Part shown: positions 43,640 to 53,097 of the stretch, piece after piece
Layout: every line of letters starts with the position of its first letter
Numbering within the stretch: the stretch's first letter is position 1
Source: Pseudideonella sakaiensis
Lineage (GTDB): Bacteria; Pseudomonadota; Gammaproteobacteria; Burkholderiales; Burkholderiaceae_C
Assembly (NCBI RefSeq): GCF_001293525.1
Contig: NZ_BBYR01000068.1
Coordinates: 1-58,775 of the forward strand
Reading direction: 5' to 3'
Length of the DNA stretch: 58,775 bases
Made by a program: the position numbers and the translations under genes
The notes under the pieces: generated by a model
The model's database searches: none
The model's input: the letters and a program-made list of their open reading frames with translations, nothing else
Told to the model about the DNA's origin: nothing

Positions 43640-44614
43640 TCACGCGTCGAGGACCAGCACCGGGTCCAGCGAGCGCGACACGCAGGGCAGGAAGCAGTCC
43701 CCCGCCTGCCGCTCCGCCTCGCTCAGGTAGGCGTCGCGGTGCGCCGGTCGCCCGGCCAGCACGCGGGTCAGGCAGGTTCCGCACACCCCCTGCTCGCAGG
43801 CGACCGGCAGCGCGATGCCCCGGGCCTGCAGCGCCTGCACCACGCTCTGGCCCGGCTCGACCGTGCAGCTGAGGCCGCGGCGGGCGAGGCGCACGAGGAA
43901 GCGGTCGCCGGGGGCCAGGTCGGCGGCGGCCTCGCCACCGAAGTGCTCCAGGTGGACCGCGTCGGCGGGCCAGGCCGCGCGGGCCGCGTCCTGCACCGCG
44001 TCCATGAAGGCGCGCGGGCCGCACAGGTAGAGCTGGGCCCCCGCCTCGCGCTCGGCCAGCAGGCTGCGCAGGCGGGCCGTCACCGTGTTCGCGTCCAGCC
44101 CCCAGTGGAATGCGACATGGGGCGCGAGGGCCGGCGCGGCGAGTACCCCGTGGAAGGCGGACTGGGCCGCCGAGCGGGCAAAGTGGTGCAGCGAGAACAC
44201 GCCCTCCCGCGCCAGCAGGTGCCGGGCCATCGACAGCAGCGGCGTGATGCCGATCCCGGCGGCGAGGAGCAGACCGGGCGCGTCGCCGTCGTGCAATGGG
44301 AAGTGGTTGCGCGGCCGGCCGATGCGCAGCAGGTCTCCTTCGACCACGCGCTCGTGTAGCGCTGCCGAGGCGCCTCGCGAGCGGGGTTCGCGCTTCACGC
44401 CGATGGTGTATCGGTCGGTGTCTGCGGGCCCGTTGCAAAGCGAGTAGGGGCGCACCAGCGCCGCGCCCAGGTGGACATCGATGTGCGCCCCGGCCGAGAA
44501 CGCGGGCAGCGGCGCGCCGTCGGCGCTCACCAGCTCGAAGCTGCGGACGTCCTCGGTTTCCCGGCGGATGCGCGCGACGCGCACCGGAAGCGTCGCCGCC
44601 GGATCCTCGGCCAT
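43640..44614 (-). CDS. VanB/PDR-type ferredoxin-NAD(P)H reductase
   Basis: 324 residues from the ATG at 44614. Flavin domain (PYSLCNGPADTDRY, FMN-binding RPYSL), NAD(P)H domain (LLLAAGIGITPLLSMARHLL, LYLCGPRAFMDAV) and a C-terminal plant-type 2Fe-2S ferredoxin domain (CEQGVCGTCLTRVLAG, last Cys in FLPCVSRS). This order is that of phthalate dioxygenase reductase and VanB. It most likely feeds electrons to the Rieske oxygenase encoded at 54101-55129. Last gene of the leftward cluster, 23 bp after the porin gene. Confidence 0.92.
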   Translation of the reverse strand: MAEDPAATLPVRVARIRRETEDVRSFELVSADGAPLPAFSAGAHIDVHLGAALVRPYSLCNGPADTDRYTIGVKREPRSRGASAALHERVVEGDLLRIGRPRNHFPLHDGDAPGLLLAAGIGITPLLSMARHLLAREGVFSLHHFARSAAQSAFHGVLAAPALAPHVAFHWGLDANTVTARLRSLLAEREAGAQLYLCGPRAFMDAVQDAARAAWPADAVHLEHFGGEAAADLAPGDRFLVRLARRGLSCTVEPGQSVVQALQARGIALPVACEQGVCGTCLTRVLAGRPAHRDAYLSEAERQAGDCFLPCVSRSLDPVLVLDA

Positions 44615-44637
44615 GACCGGCAAGCGTGGCCCCGACC

Positions 44638-45744
44638 TCAGAACTGGCTCTTGAGCCCGAGGCTCAGGCTCTGCAGGTCCGCCCCCTTGGGCACGCCGCC
44701 CGCCCAGCCGATGATGGCGTAGTTGTTGGCCGAGTTGGCCTGGTTCCTGAGCTGAGTGAACTCGGTGTAGACCGAGGTGTTCTTCGAGAAGTTGTAGGTG
44801 TAGTTCAGCACCAGGGCCGTGGCGCTGCTCTGGCCGATGCGCCGGCCGTTCGCGGACAGGCCGCTGTCCTTGCCCAGCGTCGCGATCAGCGCGTGGGCGC
44901 CGATGCGCCGGGTGACGGCGGCGAACACCGAGTCCACCGCGACCGAGGAGGTGCCCGCCGGCGTCGTGACGCCCTTGACCAGTTCCGACAGCGTACCGCC
45001 GCGCCACTTGAGGCGCTCGTAGGTGAGTGCGAAGGTCCAGGCCTGCCAGTCGTAGGTGGCGCCGACCTTCTGCCCCAGGTCCCGGTTGCCGGCGCCGCCG
45101 TAGTCGCGATGCTGCTCCAGCCCGTAGGTCAGGAACAGCGGGCCCTGGCGGTAGTGCAGCGCGGCGGAGAGCAGGCGCGGCGAGCCGGGTGCGCTCGTCT
45201 CCTCGCTCATCGAGGTGCCGAGCCTCACGCTGACGCCGGAGAAGTCCGGCGACCAGTACTGAACCATGTTGTTCTGCCGTCGCGCGAAGGACTGGCGCGC
45301 CGCCAGGTTGTTCCCGGTGACCGAGGAATTGCCGCCGGTGATGTTGATGTAGCTGGCGAGCCGCGTGTTGAAGAAGGGGTCGACCAGGATGGTCGAGATC
45401 TTGTAGGGTGTGTCCCAGTGCCCGAGCAGCAGCGTGCCGCCGGGGCTGGACAGGCCGATGCCGGTGTTGCGGAAGTTCGGGCTCATCGAGCCCTTGGCGG
45501 CGCTGACGGCGTACTCGATCTGCCAGAAGGCGGCCAGCCCGCTGCCGAGGTCCTCGCGGCCGCGGAAGCCGATCTGGCTGTTGTCGTACAGGCGCACCAC
45601 GTGCTGGTCGCCGGCGGGCGCATTCTTCAGCTCGAGCAGCTGGGGCGACACGTCCAGTACCGCGTAGACGTTGACGTTGGACTGGGCCTGGGCGGCCAGT
45701 GGGAGCAGGCTGGCCAGGGCGACGCGGGCGGCGGCGGAATTCAT
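44638..45744 (-). CDS. Gram-negative trimeric porin
   Basis: 368 residues from the ATG at 45744, chosen because it starts a signal peptide (MNSAAARVALASLLPLAAQA, cleaved before QSNVNVYA). The mature part begins with the usual first strand VNVYAVLDVSPQLL, has the strand 2-3 motif SQIGFRGREDLGSGLAAFWQIE and ends in QSLSLGLKSQF with the terminal Phe needed for Bam recognition. It belongs to the Burkholderiales OmpC-like 16-strand porins and could admit the substrate of the cluster. Confidence 0.9.
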   Translation of the reverse strand: MNSAAARVALASLLPLAAQAQSNVNVYAVLDVSPQLLELKNAPAGDQHVVRLYDNSQIGFRGREDLGSGLAAFWQIEYAVSAAKGSMSPNFRNTGIGLSSPGGTLLLGHWDTPYKISTILVDPFFNTRLASYINITGGNSSVTGNNLAARQSFARRQNNMVQYWSPDFSGVSVRLGTSMSEETSAPGSPRLLSAALHYRQGPLFLTYGLEQHRDYGGAGNRDLGQKVGATYDWQAWTFALTYERLKWRGGTLSELVKGVTTPAGTSSVAVDSVFAAVTRRIGAHALIATLGKDSGLSANGRRIGQSSATALVLNYTYNFSKNTSVYTEFTQLRNQANSANNYAIIGWAGGVPKGADLQSLSLGLKSQF

Positions 45745-45868
45745 CGGAGGATCCTCGTGGTGGATGATGCGGCGGGGATGCTTCTGGGCGTTCCGGGGTC
45801 GCGCTCTGCGGGCGTGCCCCGGGGAGACCGCCCGGCTGCCCAGAAGCGACGGGCAAGGCGGTGCCATG

Positions 45869-45894
45869 CCCTCCCGCCGTGACGGGCGGGAGGG
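45869..45894 (-). terminator. stable hairpin between ligase and porin genes
   Basis: CCCTCCCGCC (45869-45878) and GGCGGGAGGG (45885-45894) form a perfect 10-bp stem with a 6-base loop in the 226-bp gap between the CoA ligase and porin genes. There is no clear poly-T tract, so it may be a partial terminator, an mRNA-stabilising element or an attenuator that separates porin expression from the upstream genes. Confidence 0.4.
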
Positions 45895-45970
45895 CCCTCT
45901 GCACTCGTAAGGGGGTGGGTCACCGGCCGGGCGCGGGACGGGGGCGTCCCGGCGCGGGCCGGCGGCCAGC

Positions 45971-47515
45971 TCAGCCGGGATGCATCGCGCCTCCGGCCGC
46001 CTGCAGGGCCTCGGCCTTCAGTTCGGCCTTGCTGATCTTGCCGGTCGGGGTCAGCGGCAGGCGGTCCACGCAGCGCAGCTCCAGCCGCGACAGATCGCGC
46101 TTCACGCGTTGGCCGGCCGCCTGCAGCAGCTGCGCCTCGGCCACCGCGATGCCGTCGCGCAGGATCACGTAGGCGACGGGTCGGTCCTCGCCGGCGCCGT
46201 CCGGCAGGCCGATCAGCGCTGCCGATGCGACGGCCTGCTGTTCCATCAGCGCTTCCTCGACGTCGCGCGGGTACCAGGCCTCGCCCTGCACCATCAGCCG
46301 CTCGCTCGAGCGGCCGCGTACGTAGACGTAGCCCTCGGCGTCCATGCGGCCGACGTCACCGGTGTACAGGTAGCCCTGGCGCACCACCTGGGCGGTCTGC
46401 TCGGGGCGGCCCCAGTAGCCCAGCATGTGACCGCCACCGACCGCGATGTCGCCGACCTCCCCCGTTGGCACGTCCTGGCCGGTGATGGGATCCACGATGC
46501 GCGCGTGGCGGTCCGGCAACGAGGGCCCGCAGGCCAGCAGCTTCTCTTCGTCCGGCAGGCGGGCCGGGCCGAGGCCGACGAAGCCGCCCAGCTCGGTCTG
46601 TCCGTAGCTCTCGGCCAGCGGCAGCTTGAGCTCGTCGCGGAAGGCGCGCTTGACGGTCGGCGGCACCGGGCCGCCGCCCGAGACGGCCAGCCGGAGCCGG
46701 CCGGGTGCGGCGCCGCGGCTGCGGCAGTGTTCCAGCAGTTCGGCCAGCGCGGTGGCGTTGCTCGGCAGCACGGTGCTGCCCTGCCGCTCCATCGCATCCC
46801 AGGCCTTCGCGGCGTCCCAGCGCGTCGCGATGCCCACGGTGGCGCCGGCGTGGATGCCGGGCAGCAGGTTGGCGACGAGGTGGTAGGAGCTGGACAGCGT
46901 CGAGGCGCCGTAGGTGACGTCCTGGTGGTCGAAGCCCAGGCGCTCGGCGATGCAACGGCAGGCGCGGTGCGTCGGTTCGTGCCCGATCAGTGCGCCCTTC
47001 GGCCGGCCCGAGGTGCCGGAGGTGTAGGACAGGTGGGCGCCCTCGGCGTCGTCGAAATCCACCGACGGGGCCGGCCCCGGCGTCGCGATCAGCTCGGACC
47101 AGTCGATCGCGCCGTCCTGCCGGCCGTCGAAGCAGACGTAGTGCTGCACGCTCGGGCAGGCCGCACGGTGCCGGTTGATCGTCGCCAGGTGGTCGTGCGT
47201 ATAGATCAGGACCTTGGGCGTGCAGTCGTTCAGGAAGTAGTCCAGCGTGTCGGCGTACTGCACGTTGATGTGGGCGCTGATCGCGCCCAGGCGCCAGGCG
47301 CCGTACATCGCCAGCACGTAGTCGAGGCCGTTGTGGGCGAAGATGCCGACGCGGTCGCCACGCTGCACGCCGAGCGAGGCGAGGCCGGCGGCCACGCGTT
47401 CCATCTGCTCGACGGCCTGCGCGTAGGTCAGGCGCTTGTCGCGATCGATCCAGTGCAGCGCCACGTGGTCCGGGTAACGCCTGGCGCCGTCGATCAGGGA
47501 TTCATGGAACTTCAT
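45971..47515 (-). CDS. AMP-forming acyl-CoA ligase of the catabolic cluster
   Basis: 514 residues. Adenylate-forming motifs: SYTSGTSGRPKGALIG (P-loop), ESYGQTELGG (A5), YTGDVGRMDAEGYVYVRGRSSE (A7/A8) and catalytic Lys in TPTGKISK (A10). The family activates aliphatic or aromatic acids with ATP and CoA; the exact acid is not readable. GGAGTTCC precedes the ATG. It lies 63 bp downstream of the oppF-like gene. Confidence 0.9.
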   Translation of the reverse strand: MKFHESLIDGARRYPDHVALHWIDRDKRLTYAQAVEQMERVAAGLASLGVQRGDRVGIFAHNGLDYVLAMYGAWRLGAISAHINVQYADTLDYFLNDCTPKVLIYTHDHLATINRHRAACPSVQHYVCFDGRQDGAIDWSELIATPGPAPSVDFDDAEGAHLSYTSGTSGRPKGALIGHEPTHRACRCIAERLGFDHQDVTYGASTLSSSYHLVANLLPGIHAGATVGIATRWDAAKAWDAMERQGSTVLPSNATALAELLEHCRSRGAAPGRLRLAVSGGGPVPPTVKRAFRDELKLPLAESYGQTELGGFVGLGPARLPDEEKLLACGPSLPDRHARIVDPITGQDVPTGEVGDIAVGGGHMLGYWGRPEQTAQVVRQGYLYTGDVGRMDAEGYVYVRGRSSERLMVQGEAWYPRDVEEALMEQQAVASAALIGLPDGAGEDRPVAYVILRDGIAVAEAQLLQAAGQRVKRDLSRLELRCVDRLPLTPTGKISKAELKAEALQAAGGAMHPG

Positions 47516-47578
47516 GCGGGAACTCCTTGCAGGGGGGACGCCGCGGCCTGTGCCCGCGTGCGACGGGTTTCGGGGAAC

Positions 47579-48580
47579 TCAGTCGACCAGGTGGCAGGCC
47601 ACGACCGTGTCGGGCGCATCGGCTGCTGGCCGGGCCTCGGGACGTTCGCTGCGGCAGCGTTCGGTCGCCTGGCGGCAGCGGGGGTGGAAGGCACAGCCCG
47701 TCGGGGCGTTGCGCAGGCTCGCGACCTCGCCGGCGGCCCGCTCGCGCGGCGCGCCGCGCCGGCCGAGGTCGGGCACCGAGGCCAGCAGCATGCGCGTGTA
47801 GGGATGGCGCGGATGCTCGAACAGGGCCCGGGTCTCGGCGCGCTCGACGATGCGCCCGAGGTACATCACCCCGACTTCGTCGGCCACGTGGCGCACCACC
47901 GCCAGGTTGTGCGAGATGAACAGGTAGGTCAGGCCCAGCCGGACCTGCAGGTCGCGCAGCAGGTTCAGGATCTGCGCCTGCACCGACACGTCCAGCGCCG
48001 AGGTGGGCTCGTCGCAGACGAGGAAGCGGGGCTCGCCGGCCAGCGCGCGCGCGATCGAGATGCGCTGCCGCTGACCACCGGAGAACTGGTGCGGGTACTT
48101 GCGAGCGTCCTCGGGCGACAGGCCGACCAGCGTCAGCAGTTCGTCCACCCGGGCCGCCACCGCGTCGGCGGGCCGCAGCCGCAGCGCGCGGATCGGCTCG
48201 GCGATGATCTCGGCCGCCCGCCAGCGCGGGTCCAGGCTGGAGAACGGGTCCTGGAAGATCATCTGGACCTGCCCCCGCACGGGCTGGCGATGCAGCCCGC
48301 TGCCGCCGTAGCGAACCGTACCTGCCGTCGGCCGGTACAGGCCCACCAGCGTGCGCGCCAGCGTGGACTTGCCGCAGCCGGACTCGCCCACCAGCGCGAA
48401 GGTCTTGCCGGCGGGGATCGCGAAGCTGACCTCGTCGACGGCCCGCAGCGCCGGGCCGGTGGCCCGGTTCGCCAGCCGGTCCAGCCAACTGCGCGGGCGC
48501 TGGAAGTGGCGCGACAGCCGGTCGACGTCGACCACCGCCGCGGCCTGCCCACCGTCGACGCGGCCCCCGGTCGCGATCAT
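47579..48580 (-). CDS. ABC importer ATPase, OppF/DppF type
   Basis: 333 residues from the ATG at 48580, which overlaps the stop of the companion ATPase (ATGA). Walker [11 protein letters not shown]-loop [14 protein letters not shown], signature [15 protein letters not shown], Walker [13 protein letters not shown] and the C-terminal oligopeptide-type extension with cysteines ([16 protein letters not shown]) are all present. It pairs with the 48577-49584 gene product under the two permeases encoded upstream. Confidence 0.93.
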   Translation of the reverse strand: MIATGGRVDGGQAAAVVDVDRLSRHFQRPRSWLDRLANRATGPALRAVDEVSFAIPAGKTFALVGESGCGKSTLARTLVGLYRPTAGTVRYGGSGLHRQPVRGQVQMIFQDPFSSLDPRWRAAEIIAEPIRALRLRPADAVAARVDELLTLVGLSPEDARKYPHQFSGGQRQRISIARALAGEPRFLVCDEPTSALDVSVQAQILNLLRDLQVRLGLTYLFISHNLAVVRHVADEVGVMYLGRIVERAETRALFEHPRHPYTRMLLASVPDLGRRGAPRERAAGEVASLRNAPTGCAFHPRCRQATERCRSERPEARPAADAPDTVVACHLVD

Positions 48581-49584
48581 GGCCGGCTCCCGTCGTACGG
48601 CGCCTGCGCGCCTTCGTAGGCCCAGCAGCGCAGCGTGCGGTCGGCGGCGGCCATCGTCTGCGGCGGCCGCTCCGCGCGGCAGCGCGCCAGCGCCTGCGGG
48701 CACCGCGCCTCGAAGGCGCAGCCCGGCGGCAGCGCTTTCAGCGACGGCATCGCGCCCCGGATCTGGGCCAGGCGCTGCGGCGAGCCCGTGAGCTGGGGGA
48801 CCGCGCCCATCAGGCCGCGCGTGTAGGGGTGCATCGGGGCGGTCAGTACCTGGGCCACCGGGCCGGTCTCGACCACCCTGCCGGCATACATCACCGCCAC
48901 GCGATCGGCGATCTCGCCCACCACGCCCAGATCGTGCGTGATCAGCATCACGCCGAGCCGGCGCTCGTGGCACAGCTTCGTCAGCAAGGCCATGATCTGC
49001 GCCTGGATCGACACGTCCAGCGCCGTCGTCGGTTCATCGGCGATCAGCAGCCGCGGGTCCGCGCACAGCGCGAGGGCAATCACCACCCGCTGGCGCATGC
49101 CGCCGGAGAGCTGGTGGGGGTAGGCGTCCATCAGGGCGGCCGGCGAGGGCAGCTCCACCTGGGCCAGCAGATCGACCGCCCGCTCGCGCGCCGCAGCGCG
49201 GCCCAACGGGGTGTGAACCCGGATCGTCTCGACGAGCTGTTCGCCGATGCGGAACAGCGGGTCGAGCGCGGTCAGTGGGTCCTGGAAGACGGTGCCCACG
49301 TCGCGGCCGCGGATCGCCTGCAGCCGGCGCTCCGGCAGGCCCGACAGCGGCTGTCCGTTCAGCTCGATGCGGCCGCCCGTGATGCGGCATGGCGGGTCCA
49401 GCAGGCCGGTGACCGCCAGGCCGGTGAGCGACTTGCCTGCGCCCGATTCGCCGACGACGCCGAGGATCTCGCCAGGGGCGATCTCCAGGCACACGTCGTC
49501 CAGCGCCACCACGGTCGGGGTGCTGCCGGCGAGTTCGACCCGCAGGTGGCTGAGCTTGAGCACGGCGGGGACCGGCGCGGACAT
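48577..49584 (-). CDS. ABC importer ATPase, OppD/DppD type
   Basis: 335 residues from the ATG at 49584 with GGAG upstream; a GTG at 49605 overlapping the tauD-like stop (GTGA) is the alternative. Walker [12 protein letters not shown]-loop [15 protein letters not shown], signature [15 protein letters not shown], Walker [13 protein letters not shown], and a C-terminal cysteine-containing extension ([16 protein letters not shown]). Subunit of a dipeptide/nickel-type importer. Confidence 0.92.
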   Translation of the reverse strand: MSAPVPAVLKLSHLRVELAGSTPTVVALDDVCLEIAPGEILGVVGESGAGKSLTGLAVTGLLDPPCRITGGRIELNGQPLSGLPERRLQAIRGRDVGTVFQDPLTALDPLFRIGEQLVETIRVHTPLGRAAARERAVDLLAQVELPSPAALMDAYPHQLSGGMRQRVVIALALCADPRLLIADEPTTALDVSIQAQIMALLTKLCHERRLGVMLITHDLGVVGEIADRVAVMYAGRVVETGPVAQVLTAPMHPYTRGLMGAVPQLTGSPQRLAQIRGAMPSLKALPPGCAFEARCPQALARCRAERPPQTMAAADRTLRCWAYEGAQAPYDGSRP

Positions 49585-49601
49585 GGCAGGGCTCCAGGGG
49601 C

Positions 49602-50483
49602 TCACAGCGGCGGCGCGCCTTCCATCGACAGGCGATGGACCACCCGGCGGTGCCGGGCCTTGTCGTAGGGGGTGGCGACGTGCAGCAGCCCGCGGTTATC
49701 CCAGACGACGACGTCGCCGCGCTGCCAGCGGTGCCGGTAGCGGAAGGCCTCGCCAGTGGCGTAGTCGACCAGCTCCTCCATTGTCCGGCGCGCCGTGTCG
49801 GGCTCCATGCCCTCGATCGACTCGAAGCTCAGCGTGCCGAGGTACAGGCCCTTGCGGCCCGTCGCGGGGTGCCGGCGCACGATCGGCTCCACGCGCCGCA
49901 GCTTGCGTGCGGCCGCCAGCTTCTCGCCGGAGAGCTCGCCGTAGTCGTTGTCGATGCCCTGGGCGGCCAGCATCTCGCGCCGTGCGTTGTAGAGCTGCTC
50001 GTAGCTGTAGGTGGCCACCAGCCGCTCCAGTGCCTGCTGCTTCTCCGCGGGCAGGCGGTCCCAGGCCAGCTGCGTCGACGCGAACAGCGTGTCGCCGCCT
50101 TCCGGCGGCACCTCGACGCCGTAGAGCAGGGTGTAGACCCGTGCCTTGACGTCGCCGGCGAGGTCGGTGTGCCAGGTGATGCCGTCGTTGGCATTGCCCA
50201 GTGGCCGCCCGGTCTCGTCCTTGAGGTTGGTCAGCACGTAGATCTCGGGGTGGCTGGGCAGGCGGAACTGGTCGAGGATGTGGAACTGCAGCGGCCCGAG
50301 CCGGCGGCCGATCGCGATCTGGTCGTCGGGCTGCAGGTGCTGGTCCCGGAACACCAGCACCTGGTGCTCGTCGAGCAGCGAGATCACGCGGTCGATGTCG
50401 CCGCGGTCGTCCATCGTGCGCAGGTCGTAGCCGGTCACTTCGGCGGCAAAGCCGTCGGCCAGCGGGTTGATTCGCATGCTCAT
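49602..50483 (-). CDS. TauD/TfdA-family 2-oxoglutarate dioxygenase
   Basis: 293 residues from the ATG at 50483, overlapping the stop of the binding-protein gene by 4 bp. Fe(II) ligands: ITWHTDLAGD (HxD) and the distal His in WDNRGLLHVATPYD; the Arg for 2-oxoglutarate follows in ARHRRVVHR. N-terminal part (INPLADGFAAEVTGYDLRTMDD) is typical of the family. TauD/TfdA enzymes hydroxylate next to a heteroatom and release sulfite, phenol or amine. Placement inside the transporter operon suggests it acts on the imported compound. Confidence 0.9.
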   Translation of the reverse strand: MSMRINPLADGFAAEVTGYDLRTMDDRGDIDRVISLLDEHQVLVFRDQHLQPDDQIAIGRRLGPLQFHILDQFRLPSHPEIYVLTNLKDETGRPLGNANDGITWHTDLAGDVKARVYTLLYGVEVPPEGGDTLFASTQLAWDRLPAEKQQALERLVATYSYEQLYNARREMLAAQGIDNDYGELSGEKLAAARKLRRVEPIVRRHPATGRKGLYLGTLSFESIEGMEPDTARRTMEELVDYATGEAFRYRHRWQRGDVVVWDNRGLLHVATPYDKARHRRVVHRLSMEGAPPL

Positions 50484-52081
50484 TTCACCGTCACCCATCG
50501 GAGTTGGATCGCGTCGTCCACGCGTGGAGAGAACTGGACCTTCTTGCTGACGCCGTACAGCAGCACCTGCTGGTGCAGCGGGATCGCGCCGACGTCTTCC
50601 CGGAAGCGGCGCAGCGCCTCGACGACCATCTGGCGGCGGCGGGCCGGGTCCATCTCGGCGCCGGCGGCGCGCATCTGGCGGTCCAGCGCCTCGTTCGAGT
50701 AGCTGCCCACGTTCCACAGGCCGAAGCCGCCGGCGGGGTTGGGCGTGGACATGATCATGTCCATCGTGCCCTGGGCGTCGAGGTTCGTGCCCCAGCTGTG
50801 CAGGAAGAAGCTCGTCTCCTTGCGCGCCAGCTTGCCGACGTGCAGCGCGACCGGCTGCATCGCGAGGTTCACCTGGATGCCGACCTTGCCCAGCATGCCC
50901 GCCACGGCGACGCACAGCTGTTCGGCGTTCATGATCCCCTCGGTGGGGCAGTCCAACGTCACCGAGAAGCCGTTCGGGTAGCCGGCCTCGGCGAGCAGCT
51001 GGCGGGCCAGCGCCAGGTCCACCGGGGGACGCTCGGCGAAGGACGGGTCCCAGCCGACGACCCCGCGCGGGATCAGCACGTCGACGGGCTCGGCCACGCC
51101 GCGCATCACCGTGCGCTGCAGCAGCGGGGTGTCGATCACGCGCGAGAAGGCGCGCCGGACACGGACGTCCTTGAAGGGGTTGCGGTCCTTGACGCTGCTG
51201 TTGATCAGCACCTCGCGCGCCTGGTCGAAGCCGAGGTAGACCACCCGCGCCTCCGGCACGCGCACCGTCGTGTAGCCGGGTGTGGCGTTGACGCGCGCCT
51301 CGTCCTGCGGCGGCAGCGGCGCGATCAGGTCGACCCGCCCCGACAGCAGTGCCGCCACCCGCGTGCTGGCCGACTTGATCGGCAGCAGCGTGGCCGTCTT
51401 CAGGTTGTCGCTGCGCCGGTCCCACCACTGCGGGTTGCGTTCCAACTCCACCTTGACGTCGGTCTCGTAGGCTGCCACCTTGAAGGGCCCGGTGCCGTTG
51501 GCATGCCGCGAAGCGTGGTTCTCGGTCCCGGTGCGGCGGTTGTCGGCTGGCACGGCCGCGCCGTTGCGCGTGGCCCATTCCTCGCTGAAGACCGGCAGCC
51601 AGGCGACGTCGTTCAGCAGGATCGGGTTGGGCCGGAAGCCCTCGATGTCCACCGTCAGATCGTCCACCGCCCGCACGTCCTTGATGGCCCTCAGCTTGCC
51701 GCGGATGTCGGAGGAGGGGCTGGTCGATCGTTTGTACGAGAAGACCACGTCCTTCGCGGTGAAGGCCTCGCCGCCGTGGAAACGCACGCCGGGCCGCAGC
51801 TTGAAACGCAGCACCGTCGGCGACAGCGCCGTCCACGACACCGCCAGCTCCGGCTCGATCTGCGACTGCCGGTCCTGGCGCACGAGCGATTCGTAGACGT
51901 TCAGCAGCACGTTGCGGGTGGCCGAGTCGCCGGCCGCGGCGGGGTCGAGCGAGGCGATGCCCGCCTGCGTCGACCAGTTGAAGCTCTCTTGCGCCCGCGC
52001 CGCGCCGACGGTGGCCAAGGTGGCGAGCAGGCAGGCGGACGCGATCAGGCGTCGCAGGGCGGGTGGTCGGGTGGTGCGCAT
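50480..52081 (-). CDS. ABC importer substrate-binding protein, DppA/OppA type
   Basis: 533 residues from the ATG at 52081, which begins a signal peptide (LIASACLLATLATVGAARAQ). SBP family 5 features: LDPAAAGDSATRNVLLNVYESLVR, PTVLRFKLRPGVRFHGGEAFTAKDVVFSYKRS region and ARQLLAEAGYPNGF. Not a lipoprotein, so freely periplasmic. Many proteins of this family in Burkholderiales catabolic clusters bind small non-peptide compounds. It follows the permease genes and is translationally coupled to the tauD-like gene. Confidence 0.92.
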   Translation of the reverse strand: MRTTRPPALRRLIASACLLATLATVGAARAQESFNWSTQAGIASLDPAAAGDSATRNVLLNVYESLVRQDRQSQIEPELAVSWTALSPTVLRFKLRPGVRFHGGEAFTAKDVVFSYKRSTSPSSDIRGKLRAIKDVRAVDDLTVDIEGFRPNPILLNDVAWLPVFSEEWATRNGAAVPADNRRTGTENHASRHANGTGPFKVAAYETDVKVELERNPQWWDRRSDNLKTATLLPIKSASTRVAALLSGRVDLIAPLPPQDEARVNATPGYTTVRVPEARVVYLGFDQAREVLINSSVKDRNPFKDVRVRRAFSRVIDTPLLQRTVMRGVAEPVDVLIPRGVVGWDPSFAERPPVDLALARQLLAEAGYPNGFSVTLDCPTEGIMNAEQLCVAVAGMLGKVGIQVNLAMQPVALHVGKLARKETSFFLHSWGTNLDAQGTMDMIMSTPNPAGGFGLWNVGSYSNEALDRQMRAAGAEMDPARRRQMVVEALRRFREDVGAIPLHQQVLLYGVSKKVQFSPRVDDAIQLRWVTVK

Positions 52082-52107
52082 GGTCGTCGGTGGGAAGGCA
52101 GGGGGAT

Positions 52108-53097
52108 TCAGACCCGGCGCAGCAGGCGCGGGTTGAGGACGTCGCGCAGGGCATCGCCCAGCGTGTTGACGGAGAGCACCAGCAGCACCAGGACGAGCGC
52201 CGGCATCGCGAACGGCCACCATTGGCCGGAGAAGAGGATGTCCGTGCCGGTACGGACCAGCGTGCCGAGCGAGGGGCTGGTCGGCGGAGCGCCGACGCCC
52301 AGGAACGACAGCGAGGCCTCGTTGAGCACCGCGATGCCGAAGTCCACCGTCAGCAGGACCAGGATCGGGGCGCTGGCATTCGGCAGGATGTGGCTGGCCA
52401 TGATGCGCAGCGGCGTGACGCCGACGATGCGCGCCGCGGCGACGTACTCCGCGCCGCGCTGCACCAGCGTGCGGCTGCGCGCCAGCCGGGCGAAGCGCGG
52501 CCACTGCGACAGGCCGATGGCCAGCGTCAGCGTCACCAGCGCGAGCTCCTCGTACACCGCCTTCGGCAGCGCTGCGCGGGCGACGCCGTCGAGGAAGAGT
52601 GCCAGCAGGATGCTGGGCAGCGTCAGCTGGACGTCGACGACGCGCATCAGCAGGCCGTCCAGCCAGCCGCCGAAGTAGCCGGCGACCATACCGACGAGCA
52701 CGCCGATCAGCATCGAGACCAGGACGCTCGCGGCCGCGACGACCAGCGAGATGCGGCTGCCGTACATCAGCACGGACAGCAGGTCGCGCCCCTGCTCGTC
52801 GGTGCCGAGAAGGTAGGTCGAGCGCCCGCCGTCCATCCAGGCCGGGGGCAGCAGGGCGTCGGCCAGGTCCAGCGTGGCCGGGTCGAACGGGGTGTGCGGG
52901 GCCAGCCAGGGCGCGAAGGCGGCGGCCGCGGCAATCCCGGCCAGCGTGGCCAGTGACACCCGGGCGCCCGGCGGCAGCTCGGTCCAGCGGCGCAGCGAGG
53001 ACGGCGGCCTTTCCGGCGGCGCGGCGTCGGCGGCCGGGATGCCCGGGCCCGGCGCCGGCTGCGCCGTGTTGGAGATCATGTCTGGCTGCGCCGTCAC
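52108..53097 (-). CDS. ABC importer permease, DppC/OppC type
   Basis: 329 residues if it starts at GTG 53097, which overlaps the stop of the upstream permease (GTGA); ATG 53079 is an in-frame alternative. About six spans, DppC features LLGTDEQGRDLLSVLMYGSRISLVVAAASV near residue 105 and the EAA loop (EYVAAARIVGVTPLRIMASHILPN). Second transmembrane subunit of the importer. Confidence 0.9.
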   Translation of the reverse strand: MTAQPDMISNTAQPAPGPGIPAADAAPPERPPSSLRRWTELPPGARVSLATLAGIAAAAAFAPWLAPHTPFDPATLDLADALLPPAWMDGGRSTYLLGTDEQGRDLLSVLMYGSRISLVVAAASVLVSMLIGVLVGMVAGYFGGWLDGLLMRVVDVQLTLPSILLALFLDGVARAALPKAVYEELALVTLTLAIGLSQWPRFARLARSRTLVQRGAEYVAAARIVGVTPLRIMASHILPNASAPILVLLTVDFGIAVLNEASLSFLGVGAPPTSPSLGTLVRTGTDILFSGQWWPFAMPALVLVLLVLSVNTLGDALRDVLNPRLLRRV